Source: CAYOXX01 sp964408025
GTDB taxonomy: Bacteria > Acidobacteriota > DATKUA01
Length of the DNA stretch: 20,823 nt
Assembly: GCA_964408025.1 (NCBI GenBank)
Contig: CAYOXX010000052.1
Location: 1-20,823 of the forward strand
Reading direction: 5' to 3'
Shown here: piece by piece, positions 1 through 8,740 of the stretch
How the letters are laid out: each line of letters opens with the position of its first letter
Numbering within the stretch: position 1 is the first letter of the stretch
The notes under the pieces: model-generated
The model's database searches: none
What the model was told of the DNA's origin: nothing
The model's input: only the letters and a program-made list of their open reading frames with translations
Position numbers and translations under genes: made by a program

Positions 1-1786
1 CTCTGCGGTAATCCATGTCGCCGTTTTCGGCAATCCGAGCGAGCAGCTCTTCAATCCGCTCTACGAGGCCCTTGGGGGCGCCGTTTGATTGCGCCAGCAT
101 GATTTTCGGATGCCGAGTCGGCTTGATCTTCTCGTTGTTGAAGAACAGCTCTTCGCGAATCTTCTCGCCGGGTCTCAAGCCGGTGATCTTGATCTCAATA
201 TCCTTGCCGGGGATCCTGCCGTGCAGCTTGATCATCGCCCGCGCCAGGTTCATTACCTTGATCGGTTCGCCCATGTCCAGGACGTGTATTTCACCCTTCT
301 TTCCCCACGAGGCGGCGAGCAGAACCAGCTTGGAGGCCTCGCTGATTGACATGAAGAAGCGGGTGATGTCGGCGTGGGTCAGCGTTACCGGTCCGCCCGC
401 CGCGATCTGCTTCTCGAAGAGGGAGATAACGCTGCCGCTGCTCCCCATCACGTTGCCGAAGCGGACCGTTATGAACTTCGTCTTGTGGCCGTTCTGCTGC
501 AGCGCGCGGCAGACCAGTTCCGCGGCCCGCTTGGTGGCACCGAGAATGCTGATCGGATTTACCGCCTTGTCGGTCGAGATGAGGACGAACTTGTCCACGC
601 CGGTGGCGATTGCCGCCCTGGCGACGCTCAGCGTGCCGCCCACGTTGTTGACCACCGCCTCGCGGCGGTTGTGCTCGAGGATCGGAACGTGCTTGTAGGC
701 GGCGGAGTGCAGAACGATCTTGGTGTGCTTCTCGGCGAAAATCGACTCCATCCGCCTCGAGTCGCAGATGTCGGCGAGGCGGCAGGAGTAGTTGAGGTTC
801 GGGAACGATTCGGCCATCTCGTTCTCGATCTTGTAGAGCGCGTATTCGGAGCGCTCGATCAGCACTAGCTCCGAGGGACCGAAGGGGGCTAGCTGGCGGC
901 ACAGTTCCGCGCCAATCGAACCTCCCGCACCGGTCACCACCACGCGTTGGCCTTCCACTAGCTTCGCGATCGGCTGTACGTCCATGAAGACCGGCTCGCG
1001 ACCCAGCAGGTCCTCGACGCGTAGAGGCCGCAGCTCTTCGAGCTTCACCTTGCCGTTTAGCAGCTCGGACAGCGCCGGAATCGTCTTGACCCGGGCGTCG
1101 GTCTGCTCGCACTGCTCCACGATTCTGCGGATGACGCTGCCGGCGGCCGAAGGCATGGCGATGAGCACCTGTTCGACCTTCTTCTTCGAGATCAGATCGT
1201 TGATGTCCTCAATCCCTCCGAGAATTGGGTAGCCGAGCAAAGATCGTTTCCGCTTGGCGGGATCGTCGTCCGCCAGGCCGATGATCTTGATGCCCAGGCT
1301 CGGATTCGACTGAATCGACCGTAGCAGTTGCGACCCTGCCGAGCCGGCCCCGACCACGAGGGCGGGAGAGCCGCCGCGCGGCGCGCGGAACAGGCCTTCC
1401 CTCCATCCGCGGTAGGCGAACCTCCCGGCGCCCAGTAAGAATACCAATGCCAACCCGTCGATGACGAACACCGAGCGAGGTATGTTCTCCAGGCGGTTGA
1501 AAAGGAAGAGCGCCAGCACCGAGGCTGCAACTCCCAGACCAACCGCCTGCAGGATGGCCAGCAGGTCTCTGAGGCTGGCGTATCGCCACACTCGCCTGTA
1601 GAGGCCGAATAGAACGAAAAAGAGAATCTGGGCGGCGACGAGGGGTACTATTGTCTCCAAGATGGTCGTGACTGTGCTGGCTCGGAGCTCGAATCCGTAG
1701 CGCAAAGAGAAGGCTAACACATACGCTGCGCAGGCCATAAACAGGTCGTAGCCGATCAGGAGTGCCTGTTTTAGCTTTACCATCAT
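1..1786 (-). CDS. FlaA1/CapD-family nucleotide-sugar dehydratase/epimerase, 3' end outside window
   Basis: The minus-strand reading frame is open from an ATG at 1786 (a second ATG follows directly) to the window edge, giving 595 codons with no stop, so the C-terminus lies outside. The translation opens with MVKLKQALLIGYDLF and about four hydrophobic helices (residues ~5-110). A first Rossmann-like motif GAGSAGSQ follows near residue 140, then the NAD-binding motif VVVTGAGGSIGAE near 285, then SAAYKHVP near 365 and STDKAVNP with GATKRA near 405-415. This order is typical of the membrane-bound WbpM/FlaA1/CapD family, which dehydrates or epimerises UDP-sugars for surface polysaccharide or protein glycosylation at the inner face of the cytoplasmic membrane. 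The usual length is about 600-650 residues, so little is missing. AGGAG lies 14 bases upstream of the first ATG. The exact sugar substrate cannot be read from sequence. Confidence 0.93.
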   Translation of the reverse strand, partial: MMVKLKQALLIGYDLFMACAAYVLAFSLRYGFELRASTVTTILETIVPLVAAQILFFVLFGLYRRVWRYASLRDLLAILQAVGLGVAASVLALFLFNRLENIPRSVFVIDGLALVFLLGAGRFAYRGWREGLFRAPRGGSPALVVGAGSAGSQLLRSIQSNPSLGIKIIGLADDDPAKRKRSLLGYPILGGIEDINDLISKKKVEQVLIAMPSAAGSVIRRIVEQCEQTDARVKTIPALSELLNGKVKLEELRPLRVEDLLGREPVFMDVQPIAKLVEGQRVVVTGAGGSIGAELCRQLAPFGPSELVLIERSEYALYKIENEMAESFPNLNYSCRLADICDSRRMESIFAEKHTKIVLHSAAYKHVPILEHNRREAVVNNVGGTLSVARAAIATGVDKFVLISTDKAVNPISILGATKRAAELVCRALQQNGHKTKFITVRFGNVMGSSGSVISLFEKQIAAGGPVTLTHADITRFFMSISEASKLVLLAASWGKKGEIHVLDMGEPIKVMNLARAMIKLHGRIPGKDIEIKITGLRPGEKIREELFFNNEKIKPTRHPKIMLAQSNGAPKGLVERIEELLARIAENGDMDYRR

Positions 1787-2408
1787 GAGAGCGTCACTTG
1801 CTCCTGGTCCTATGATCAACTGGATTGTAACGCTTTATGTTTATTCGAGCCTCCAATGACAATTAACTCAAGTACACACCATTATATCATATTTCGAAAT
1901 TTAGGAAACAACTTTTTTACCTGAATGGATATTTATGGACAAAACTGTCTCGATGATTAAAGTCGAGCTGCCGATGTGCCATTGCCCTGACGTCTCGCAT
2001 CGACTCATGGCGGGCTGAGCCGATGTTATGGCCGGTAATATGCTAGCATTTTTAAACACGGCTATCTGCGAGCTCATCTTAGACGATATCGTAGAGTTCT
2101 GATGGGGCTAGGTCGGTGTTTCAAGTCACAGTTTAGACACAAAGATGTAGAAATGATTTATAAGTCGTGCCATGCATTTGCGTTTTATCTCTTGAAACGT
2201 TAAGGCAGTATTTTACTGTTAGAGCGGGAGCAAACATCCTTTGCGCCTACGCTGTTGAGACGGTGCGCGCCGGACTCGTTCTTGATCGGCTCGCATCGGC
2301 TCGAAACTGTGCATGCCCCCGTGGGGCTAAGGTCATCCAACTTTAGATGTGGGAAATGTAGTGTCTTACGCCATATTTCCGTTCGTGACACCTTTAATTA
2401 ATATATTT
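1787..2408. other. AT-rich intergenic region, no convincing gene
   Basis: This stretch is clearly richer in A+T than its neighbours. Apart from the promoter at 1881-1911 I find no coding pattern. The only sizeable open frame (2200-2391, minus) has no ribosome site and no family resemblance. A short GC hairpin (GCCCC-CGT-GGGGC, about 2315-2327) and a ten-base tandem repeat (about 2284-2303) are the only local structures seen. Neither is followed by a T-run. Confidence 0.6.
1881..1911 (-). promoter_or_regulatory. putative promoter of the FlaA1/CapD-like gene
   Basis: On the minus strand TTGTTT (1906-1911) is followed after 19 bases by a perfect TATAAT (1881-1886), about 95 bases before the start codon at 1786. 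The -10 box is convincing. The -35 box and the long spacer are weak. Confidence 0.5.
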
Positions 2409-2519
2409 TTATTGAAACCTTCGAAAATAAGACAGAAAATACATAGCCCAGCCCAGCGACCGATACTCGAGGGCGTAATCGGCGTCGTGGCGGTCCAAAT
2501 GCAGCGCCGTGAAAGGTGA

Positions 2520-3225
2520 TCATTTCAAGAGCTCGATCCTGAACCTCAGGCCGCACTCGGAGCACCTCGATTTCCCGAGCGGGACCCTTATGCGTGACTG
2601 CTAGCGCGGGCAGGTCAGCTCGATCTCGTCGCTGCCGACCGACGGGGGCGGCTTGGAGGCCCCGGAGATTTTCGCGATGTGCTCAAGTATCGGTATCGAG
2701 ATTGTGCCGAAGACGGCGATGCTGCCGCTGACAAGTGCCCCCTTGATGAGGATTTCGTCGCCGGTCTGGGCCTGGATCTCGATGCAGGAGAACATAACCA
2801 GTGCGGCGACCGCCGCCCAGGTGATCCGCCGCACCCAATGAAACCAGCCGAGACCCAGCCTGGAGCGCGCCAGCAGGCCGGACAGCGCCATGGCGACTGC
2901 GATGAGCCAGAAAGTGCTGTTGAGGTTGCCGAGCCAGCCCTCTCGGTATTCGTACCAGATATGAAAGAGCGTTAAGGCCAGACCGGCGCCGGCCGCCGCG
3001 ATGCCCAGGAGGCCTATCGGGAGCGCCACCGCGCGCGCCTGGGGTGTCGCGCAGGCGAGCCCTATCACGCTGGCGCCGGCGACCACTAGCGTGGTGATCA
3101 GTACCTTGGCCCAGAACAAATCGAGCGTGCCGACTATAATGGCGAGGACCCCCATGATCGCTGCCGCCGAGAGGGTCAGAACGATCCGAAAAGGAAAAGC
3201 GCTGCAGGTTGGTCTTTATTTTCAT
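2520..3225 (-). pseudogene. broken membrane protein with C-terminal zinc ribbon (frameshift plus in-frame TAG)
   Basis: The frame starts at ATG 3225 behind GAGGTGG (3229-3235) and reads MKIKTNLQRFSF. It must then lose one T (3189-3192 or 3195-3198) to continue as FRIVLTLSAAAIMGVLAIIV, a good first membrane helix. From there about six hydrophobic segments run to residue ~170. The tail reads ELTCPR, then TAG (2601-2603), then in the same frame QSRIRVPLGKSRCSECG and LRFRIELLK before TGA (2520-2522). CPR-stop followed by CSECG is a two-knuckle zinc ribbon of the MJ0042/CPxC type in which the stop replaces the second cysteine. Two independent lesions point to a pseudogene. Sequencing error at one site is possible. 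An intact promoter and ribosome site suggest recent loss. The open frame without the N-terminus is 2601-3155 (184 residues). Function is unknown. Confidence 0.72.
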
Positions 3226-3243
3226 AATCCACCTCTAGCTAAT

Positions 3244-3272
3244 AATGTAATGGATATCGAAATCCTTGTCAA
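3244..3272 (-). promoter_or_regulatory. sigma70-type promoter of the broken membrane/zinc-ribbon gene
   Basis: On the minus strand a perfect TTGACA (3267-3272) is separated by 17 bases from TACATT (3244-3249). The start codon at 3225 and its ribosome site GAGGTGG lie immediately downstream, so the transcript leader would be very short. The promoter looks undamaged although the gene it serves is broken. Confidence 0.65.
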
Positions 3273-3608
3273 CTCGGTTGTAATTGCCGAGGGCACCGGA
3301 TTTAAGTGTGCGTTTCTCGATCCTCTATCTGTGCGTGTGGCTCATCCTCCGGGCTTGTTACTCGAGCCGATGGAAATAAAAAGGCAGAGAGGCGCCGGGG
3401 CGAGAAAGTTGATACTTTGTATTTCAGCTAACTGCCTGTACTGTATAGAGATTTGGGTCTGTTCGGGCGGGTTGTTCTCGCCTTCGGGCTGTGGCAACTC
3501 CGCGATTGCCGCGCGCAGACCGTGGATTCCTATACTATTTCTGCACCTACCTATATTTTCAGCAAACCGAGCCAGACTAAAAATTCCCTTAATTTGTTGA
3601 TTAATAAA
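3273..3608. other. intergenic region without recognisable gene
   Basis: I see no coding pattern on either strand between the promoter of the broken membrane-protein gene and the tRNA-Leu relic. The open frames that cross it overlap the tRNA copy or the neighbouring gene, have no ribosome site and match no family I know. Base composition is mixed, turning AT-rich at 3520-3608. Confidence 0.5.
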
Positions 3609-3694
3609 TGGTGCCGGCGGTGGGATTCGAACCCACACGGCCCGAAGGCCAAGGGATTTTAGTCCCTAGTGTCTGCTAATTCCACCACGCCGGC
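3609..3694 (-). pseudogene. tRNA-Leu pseudogene (degraded copy)
   Basis: The 86-base sequence keeps the whole outline of the intact tRNA-Leu at 6246-6332: acceptor GCCGGCG/CGCCGGC, long variable arm, T-arm GTTCGAATC and encoded CCA. It has lost one T in the anticodon loop, so the loop between AGGGA and TCCCT has six bases (CTAAAA) instead of seven (CTTAAAA). One G of the conserved D-loop GG pair (G18/G19) has become A. The AT-rich block just upstream of the intact gene is also altered here. I infer it is not a working tRNA. Confidence 0.85.
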
Positions 3695-3882
3695 TCTGAG
3701 CACTCCACTGGATTAACAAAGCCTCCCATTATCTCACAACGATGATGCTGCTACATCCGGGGCAGGAGGCAAGTGGAACCTGTTTGCCAGGAGCGGGCAT
3801 AGATAATAAGATAATCGGCAAACAAGATACCGCAACTTAATCTCCTTCCGGGAGACCGGCGGGCAATTGAGAGGATGTCAAG

Positions 3883-3946
3883 ATACCGTACCTCCTGGAG
3901 AACCACGGAATCGTCAATATCGACAAGGTGTTCTGGAACGCGCCGA
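3883..3946 (+). pseudogene. 5' fragment of pckA with lost start codon
   Basis: The segment reads IPYLLENHGIVNIDKVFWNAP, nearly identical to the N-terminus of the intact PEP carboxykinase at 6520 (MPYRLENHGIVNIDKVFWNAP). Here the ATG has become ATA, the ribosome-site region differs, and similarity ends after about 21 codons, where unrelated sequence begins. It encodes nothing functional and marks the right end of repeat copy A. Confidence 0.88.
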
Positions 3947-4040
3947 TCCCTGCAACCTGCTGTGCGGCGGACAGCAACGGCCCGACGCCGCCACGCGTAA
4001 ACAACGGACTCTTGTCGATGCAAACTAACGGCAACGAAAA

Positions 4041-5042
4041 ATGGTGATGCTGATGAGAACAAGAATATCCGTGTTCTGGTGGCCGGCCTTGCTATTGGCC
4101 TCCCCGGTCTTGCTACCCTGGTTGTTTCTGAAAACCCGCAGATTCAGGGCAGGGGAAAAGAAAGCGGAGTCGGTAAACAATAAGAGGATGGAACACGCCC
4201 ACCCGCTGGACCTGCCGGCGCTCAAGGAGATGGAGATCACGGTAGTCGTCGAGCACGCCCACGAGGAGGGTTTCCTGGGCGACGCCGGCGTCTCGTACTT
4301 CATCCGCACGGACCGCGGCGCGTTGATGATGGACGTCGGCTTTGGCCAGGAGAGGCCGGCATTTCCCGAAAACGCTCGGAGACTGGGACTCACGATGGAG
4401 GACGCTGACGCTCTGGTGATATCGCACCTGCATCCCGATCACATGGGAGGCATGGTCGCGGTGAAGAACCGGACCGTTGTCCTGCCCGAAGATTTCGCCG
4501 CCGCTGACGCCAGGCCGTGCTACGTTCCGGACGAGTGTTCGGCCGAGCGCCTGGAGATCCGCAGGGCTACCGGCCCCCGGGCGCTGGAGGCGGGTATGGC
4601 CACCACCGGCCCGCTGGCTCGCATGCTCTTCTTCTTCGGCTTCACCGAGGAGCAGGCTCTGGTTGCCCGCCTGGAGGGGAAAGGGCTGGTGATCGTAACC
4701 GGCTGCGGACACCCGGGCATCGAGGTCATCCTGCGGATGGTCGCGAGGCTCTCCGGGGAGCCGGTCCACGCCGTCTGCGGCGGCCTGCACTTCCCGATCA
4801 CGAAATCACGGGGAGCTCGTATGGGGATCCAACCGCAGCAGATCTTCGGGACGGGTAAACCCTGCTGGCAGAGGATAACCGACGGCGACCTGACCCGTGC
4901 CGTAGAGGCCATCAATCGGGTCGGGCCGAAGCGCCTGCTGCTCTCCGCGCACGACTCTTGCGACCACGCACTGGAGCGGCTGAGCGACGAGGTCGACGCC
5001 GAGGCCGAAATCCTACGCGCCGGCGCTACCTACAGATTTTGA
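4041..5042 (+). CDS. membrane-anchored MBL-fold metallohydrolase, COG1237-like
   Basis: The 333-residue protein starts with a hydrophobic stretch (residues ~8-30, ISVFWWPALLLASPVLLPWL) that looks like a signal anchor. A metallo-beta-lactamase fold follows. The metal motif HLHPDH lies at residues 129-134 (His129, His131, Asp133, His134), with further candidate ligands in TGCGHPG (His224), GGLHF (His250) and SAHDSC (His304). The GDAG.SYFI strand near residue 80 and the TGCGHPGI motif resemble COG1237, the group named after dihydropterin-ribofuranosyl-aminobenzene phosphate synthase. Most members of that group have unknown substrates and no anchor. Three ATGs (4041, 4047, 4053) are possible starts and none has a good ribosome site. 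The gene stands alone between the two tRNA-Leu/pckA repeat copies. The real substrate is unknown. Confidence 0.85.
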   Translation: MVMLMRTRISVFWWPALLLASPVLLPWLFLKTRRFRAGEKKAESVNNKRMEHAHPLDLPALKEMEITVVVEHAHEEGFLGDAGVSYFIRTDRGALMMDVGFGQERPAFPENARRLGLTMEDADALVISHLHPDHMGGMVAVKNRTVVLPEDFAAADARPCYVPDECSAERLEIRRATGPRALEAGMATTGPLARMLFFFGFTEEQALVARLEGKGLVIVTGCGHPGIEVILRMVARLSGEPVHAVCGGLHFPITKSRGARMGIQPQQIFGTGKPCWQRITDGDLTRAVEAINRVGPKRLLLSAHDSCDHALERLSDEVDAEAEILRAGATYRF

Positions 5043-5121
5043 TATATCTACCTTCAGTCGTGAAAGGGCGGCCCAGCCTTCGAATTGCCGACATTCCTAG
5101 TAATTAACCTCAAGTTATTCC

Positions 5122-5150
5122 TTGACGCAGCGCGAGTAGTACTTTACTTT
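5122..5150 (+). promoter_or_regulatory. possible promoter of the six-helix membrane protein
   Basis: TTGACG (5122-5127), 17 bases, then TACTTT (5145-5150), immediately followed by TATACT. A transcript from here would carry a leader of about 200 bases with a hairpin before the start at 5360. No long gene fits between 5043 and 5359. The 73-codon open frame there has no ribosome site. Confidence 0.4.
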
Positions 5151-5274
5151 TATACTAAGGGTAACCCCTCTGAGATATTCATCAGCCACTACCTCTTGGT
5201 GGGCGCGATATGCGGGTGGGTAAGAAGGGTCTTCTCAGTGACATTCGTTACGGCGAGTTATTTATGGATGTCCC

Positions 5275-5297
5275 CCTGCCTCAACGTGAGAGGCAGG
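5275..5297 (+). promoter_or_regulatory. perfect 8-bp hairpin in the leader of the 5360 gene
   Basis: CCTGCCTC (5275-5282) and GAGGCAGG (5290-5297) form a perfect stem with a seven-base loop, about 60 bases before the start at 5360. There is no T-run after it, so it is not a standard terminator. It could be an RNA element or a protein-binding palindrome. Confidence 0.4.
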
Positions 5298-5359
5298 AGA
5301 TGTTGAGAGGGCGATCAGGAGGGGCTTCATCGCCGATAGAAGGGTAAGGAGGTATCAGG

Positions 5360-6031
5360 ATGAATTTCTCATCAAACTTTTTTAAAGTAACCTCGGTCTG
5401 CGCGATCATCAGTGGTGTCCTCTTCGTGATCACATGGCTGCTGTTTTTCGCCTTCACGCCGCCAATGAACCTCGACGATTTGATCGCTGTCAGTGACAAC
5501 CCGGCATATACGTGGTGGCTCTGGATCTACTGCATTAACGTATTCTTCATCATCACTGCATTCTGGGGCGTCGCCGCAAAGAAGATGGACACGGCAACAG
5601 GCCTGGTCACGACCGGATTCTTCTTCGCCTTTGCATATTTCATCGTCGTACTTCTGAGCTTCGGCATCAGACTCTTCCCATTATCCAAGGCGATTGCGGG
5701 CTGGGATCATGTTGACGAGGTGATGAAGACAGATCTTCTCAGCAGCCTCTTCGGATTAGCCGGTGTACTCACGCTCGCCTGCATAATCTGTATCCTGATC
5801 GCGTTCGTACTATACGGTATTGCCACGTGGACCGGCACGGGATTGGAGAAGTTGGTTAGCATCTTCTTCTTCCTCTGCTTCATTTGCCTCGCCTTGTACA
5901 CGATCGGCTCGTTCTTCTCCCAGGTTTGGCTCTACCTGCTGATGGTCTGGATTTGCTACATCGTCTACGCGATCGCCATGTTCATCGTCGCTGGCTGGCT
6001 CTGGAAGTGTGAAGGGTCTGCCTCGATCTAG
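5360..6031 (+). CDS. six-helix integral membrane protein of unknown function
   Basis: The start ATG is fixed by a strong AAGGAGG placed seven bases upstream. The 223-residue product is almost entirely membrane: hydrophobic segments at roughly 10-33, 50-70, 80-105, 127-152, 160-185 and 190-214. Short polar loops between them include a conspicuous TPPMNLDDLIAVSDNPAY after the first helix. No catalytic or ligand motif is recognisable. I do not recognise the family; loosely similar small six-helix proteins are usually annotated only as hypothetical. Codon use is a little less GC-rich than in the flanking pckA and efflux genes, and together with its place between repeat copies this hints at a different history. 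It has its own leader and does not form an obvious operon with the hydrolase gene upstream. Confidence 0.8.
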   Translation: MNFSSNFFKVTSVCAIISGVLFVITWLLFFAFTPPMNLDDLIAVSDNPAYTWWLWIYCINVFFIITAFWGVAAKKMDTATGLVTTGFFFAFAYFIVVLLSFGIRLFPLSKAIAGWDHVDEVMKTDLLSSLFGLAGVLTLACIICILIAFVLYGIATWTGTGLEKLVSIFFFLCFICLALYTIGSFFSQVWLYLLMVWICYIVYAIAMFIVAGWLWKCEGSASI

Positions 6032-6163
6032 ATCAAATTCAACCTGGTGCGTGTCGAGGTGTAGTGTCGACTTGCGACCGCGGGAAGCCTAAGCCGCGTC
6101 TTGTCTAATCCAGGGGAGAGGGAGATGTGTAGCCTTTATTTGCGGCGAATCAAATGGCTGAGA

Positions 6164-6189
6164 GAAAGGGGTCATCCTTGATCCCTTTC
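6164..6189. terminator. hairpin between the membrane-protein gene and tRNA-Leu, possible bidirectional terminator
   Basis: GAAAGGGGTCA (6164-6174) and TGATCCCTTTC (6179-6189) form an 11-bp stem with a single G-T wobble and a four-base loop. It lies between two convergent genes, where a shared terminator is expected. Neither strand has a clear T-run after the stem, so the function is inferred from position and stem quality. Confidence 0.45.
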
Positions 6190-6245
6190 CTCAAATGATG
6201 TTGAAACGATATGTTTGATTTCCTGGTAGCTTATCGATATGGAAT

Positions 6246-6332
6246 TGGTGCCGGCGGTGGGATTCGAACCCACACGGCCCGAAGGCCAAGGGATTTTAAG
6301 TCCCTAGTGTCTGCCAATTCCACCACGCCGGC
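6246..6332 (-). tRNA. tRNA-Leu (anticodon UAA)
   Basis: The minus strand folds as a class II tRNA: acceptor GCCGGCG/CGCCGGC, D-arm with TTGGCAGAC, anticodon stem AGGGA/TCCCT around the seven-base loop CTTAAAA (anticodon TAA), long variable arm GGCCTTCGGGCC, T-arm GGTTCGAATCC and encoded CCA. It reads codon UUA and by wobble UUG. It is divergent from pckA and is the intact partner of the damaged copy at 3609-3694. Confidence 0.96.
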
Positions 6333-6374
6333 TCTGAGCGCTATACTAGATTAGCGATCCGTCCCATTATCTCA

Positions 6375-6469
6375 CCGCGATGATGCTACTGCAATCGCGG
6401 CGGGAAACAATCGGAACCTGTTTGCCAAGGGCGTGCACGCATACTAAGATCATCGGCAAACAAGGTTCC
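6375..6469 (+). promoter_or_regulatory. two inverted repeats in the region upstream of pckA
   Basis: First element: CCGCGAT (6375-6381) and ATCGCGG (6394-6400), a perfect 7-bp pair with a 12-base loop. Second element: GGAACCTGTTTGCC (6413-6426) and GGCAAACAAGGTTCC (6455-6469), a 14-bp pair with one bulged base. Its loop contains a ten-base perfect palindrome GCGTGCACGC (6431-6440). Both pairs are disrupted in the dead repeat copy. They could act as RNA leader structures or operator sites for pckA, or affect the divergent tRNA gene. A possible -10 box TATACT (6342-6347) lies upstream but has no good -35 box. Confidence 0.45.
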
Positions 6470-6519
6470 ACAAAATAGCCATCGGCCGTAGCGCTGGCGG
6501 CATTCGAGAGGATAAGAAG

Positions 6520-8094
<1,575 letters not shown>

Positions 8095-8131
8095 GGCTGC
8101 CCGGAGAGCGAACCAAAGGATCCGAAGGGAT

Positions 8132-8161
8132 TTGGACTTTTAATTAAATCAATCATATAAT
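8132..8161 (+). promoter_or_regulatory. promoter of the RND efflux operon
   Basis: TTGGAC (8132-8137), 18 bases, then a perfect TATAAT (8156-8161) in a local AT-rich patch between pckA and the GTG start at 8193. The predicted leader is about 25 bases and includes the ribosome site GAGAGGGG. No operator palindrome is obvious. Confidence 0.65.
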
Positions 8162-8192
8162 TTTCTCACTTTGGATTGAGAGGGGAACACAG

Positions 8193-8549
8193 GTGTCACC
8201 GAGGACAAGGCTTCTCGTCTTCGCGGTTGTCGCCGTATACAGCAGCGTCTATCTGCTCCACGATATCGGCGTCTTTGAGCCGACGCCGCTATTCTGTCAC
8301 GGACAGGAGCGCGATTCGTCGCAGCCTGCGCTCCTGACCGACCGCGGCGTCGGGTCCGATAAACCCTCGTTTCGAGGCAATCTCGATCATTATTGTCCTT
8401 TCTGCTCCGGCTTCACTTGCGATCATCAGGCCGTCACGCTGGCGTTCGCCGTTACGGTCTGTGAGGAGATTGCCGGTTCGGTCGAGCCCTCTCTCAAGAG
8501 AAGCCCCAACCCGCGTACGATCATCCGCGCTCCGCCGGCCCGTCGATAG
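8193..8549 (+). CDS. small Cys/His-rich protein with N-terminal membrane helix, first gene of efflux operon
   Basis: A GTG start is fixed by GAGAGGGG nine bases upstream. The 118-residue protein has one N-terminal hydrophobic helix (residues ~7-23), so most of it should face the periplasm. Candidate metal ligands are Cys35-His36, His66, Cys68 and Cys71 in HYCPFC, Cys76 and His78 in TCDH, and Cys90. It ends in a Pro/Arg-rich tail with RAPPARR. I do not recognise a named family. A short anchored protein with a CPxC motif and an RAPP-like tail, encoded beside metal-efflux genes, recalls DUF2946-type proteins, but that is an impression and not an alignment. Its place at the head of the TolC-adaptor-pump operon suggests metal sensing, chaperoning or delivery to the pump. 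A 191-base gap with no gene follows. Confidence 0.68.
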   Translation: MSPRTRLLVFAVVAVYSSVYLLHDIGVFEPTPLFCHGQERDSSQPALLTDRGVGSDKPSFRGNLDHYCPFCSGFTCDHQAVTLAFAVTVCEEIAGSVEPSLKRSPNPRTIIRAPPARR

Positions 8550-8740
8550 AGCCGAGAACGGCGAGTCGTTTTCCGGGCGCATCGTTATTGCCGCTGAGAT
8601 AGAAAGCGCACCGTCCACCCAGCCGTCCAGGCGAAAATTCCGACTTGTTAGCGTTTAAGACGCCGTTATCCTGACGCCCACCGACACACTCTCTCCCGCG
8701 GCAAGTTAAACGCGATTTTTCCAGGGGTCTTGGAGGTAAG

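Larger units (their letters stand above)
3609..3946. repeat. direct repeat copy A: tRNA-Leu plus pckA 5' region (decayed)
   Basis: From the CCA end of the tRNA to codon 21-22 of pckA this segment matches 6246-6583 in the same orientation. Similarity begins exactly at the tRNA 3' end and stops abruptly after GCGCCGA. The tRNA part and the last ~75 bases are the best conserved (about seven mismatches in the last 78). The spacer between them is more diverged and its inverted repeats are broken. All visible damage is in this copy, so copy B is the functional one. Confidence 0.85.

Noticed and set aside
2284..2303. Ten-base tandem repeat ATCGGCTCGC as start of a repeat array
   Set aside because: Only two units, no spacers and no further copies, so it is not CRISPR or a minisatellite.
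2200..2391. 63-codon minus-strand frame in the AT-rich spacer
   Set aside because: No ribosome site, no hydrophobic or motif pattern and no neighbour in operon.
2601..2603. TAG read as an amino acid (pyrrolysine or reassigned stop)
   Set aside because: Most genes in the window end in TAG, and the position demands a zinc-binding Cys. Mutation or error is simpler.
3186..3198. Programmed ribosomal frameshift in TTTTCCTTTT
   Set aside because: No recognisable slippery heptamer with downstream structure, and the gene has a second lesion, so an indel is more likely.
5085..5306. 73-codon frame before the six-helix gene
   Set aside because: No ribosome site; it overlaps the putative promoter and the leader hairpin.
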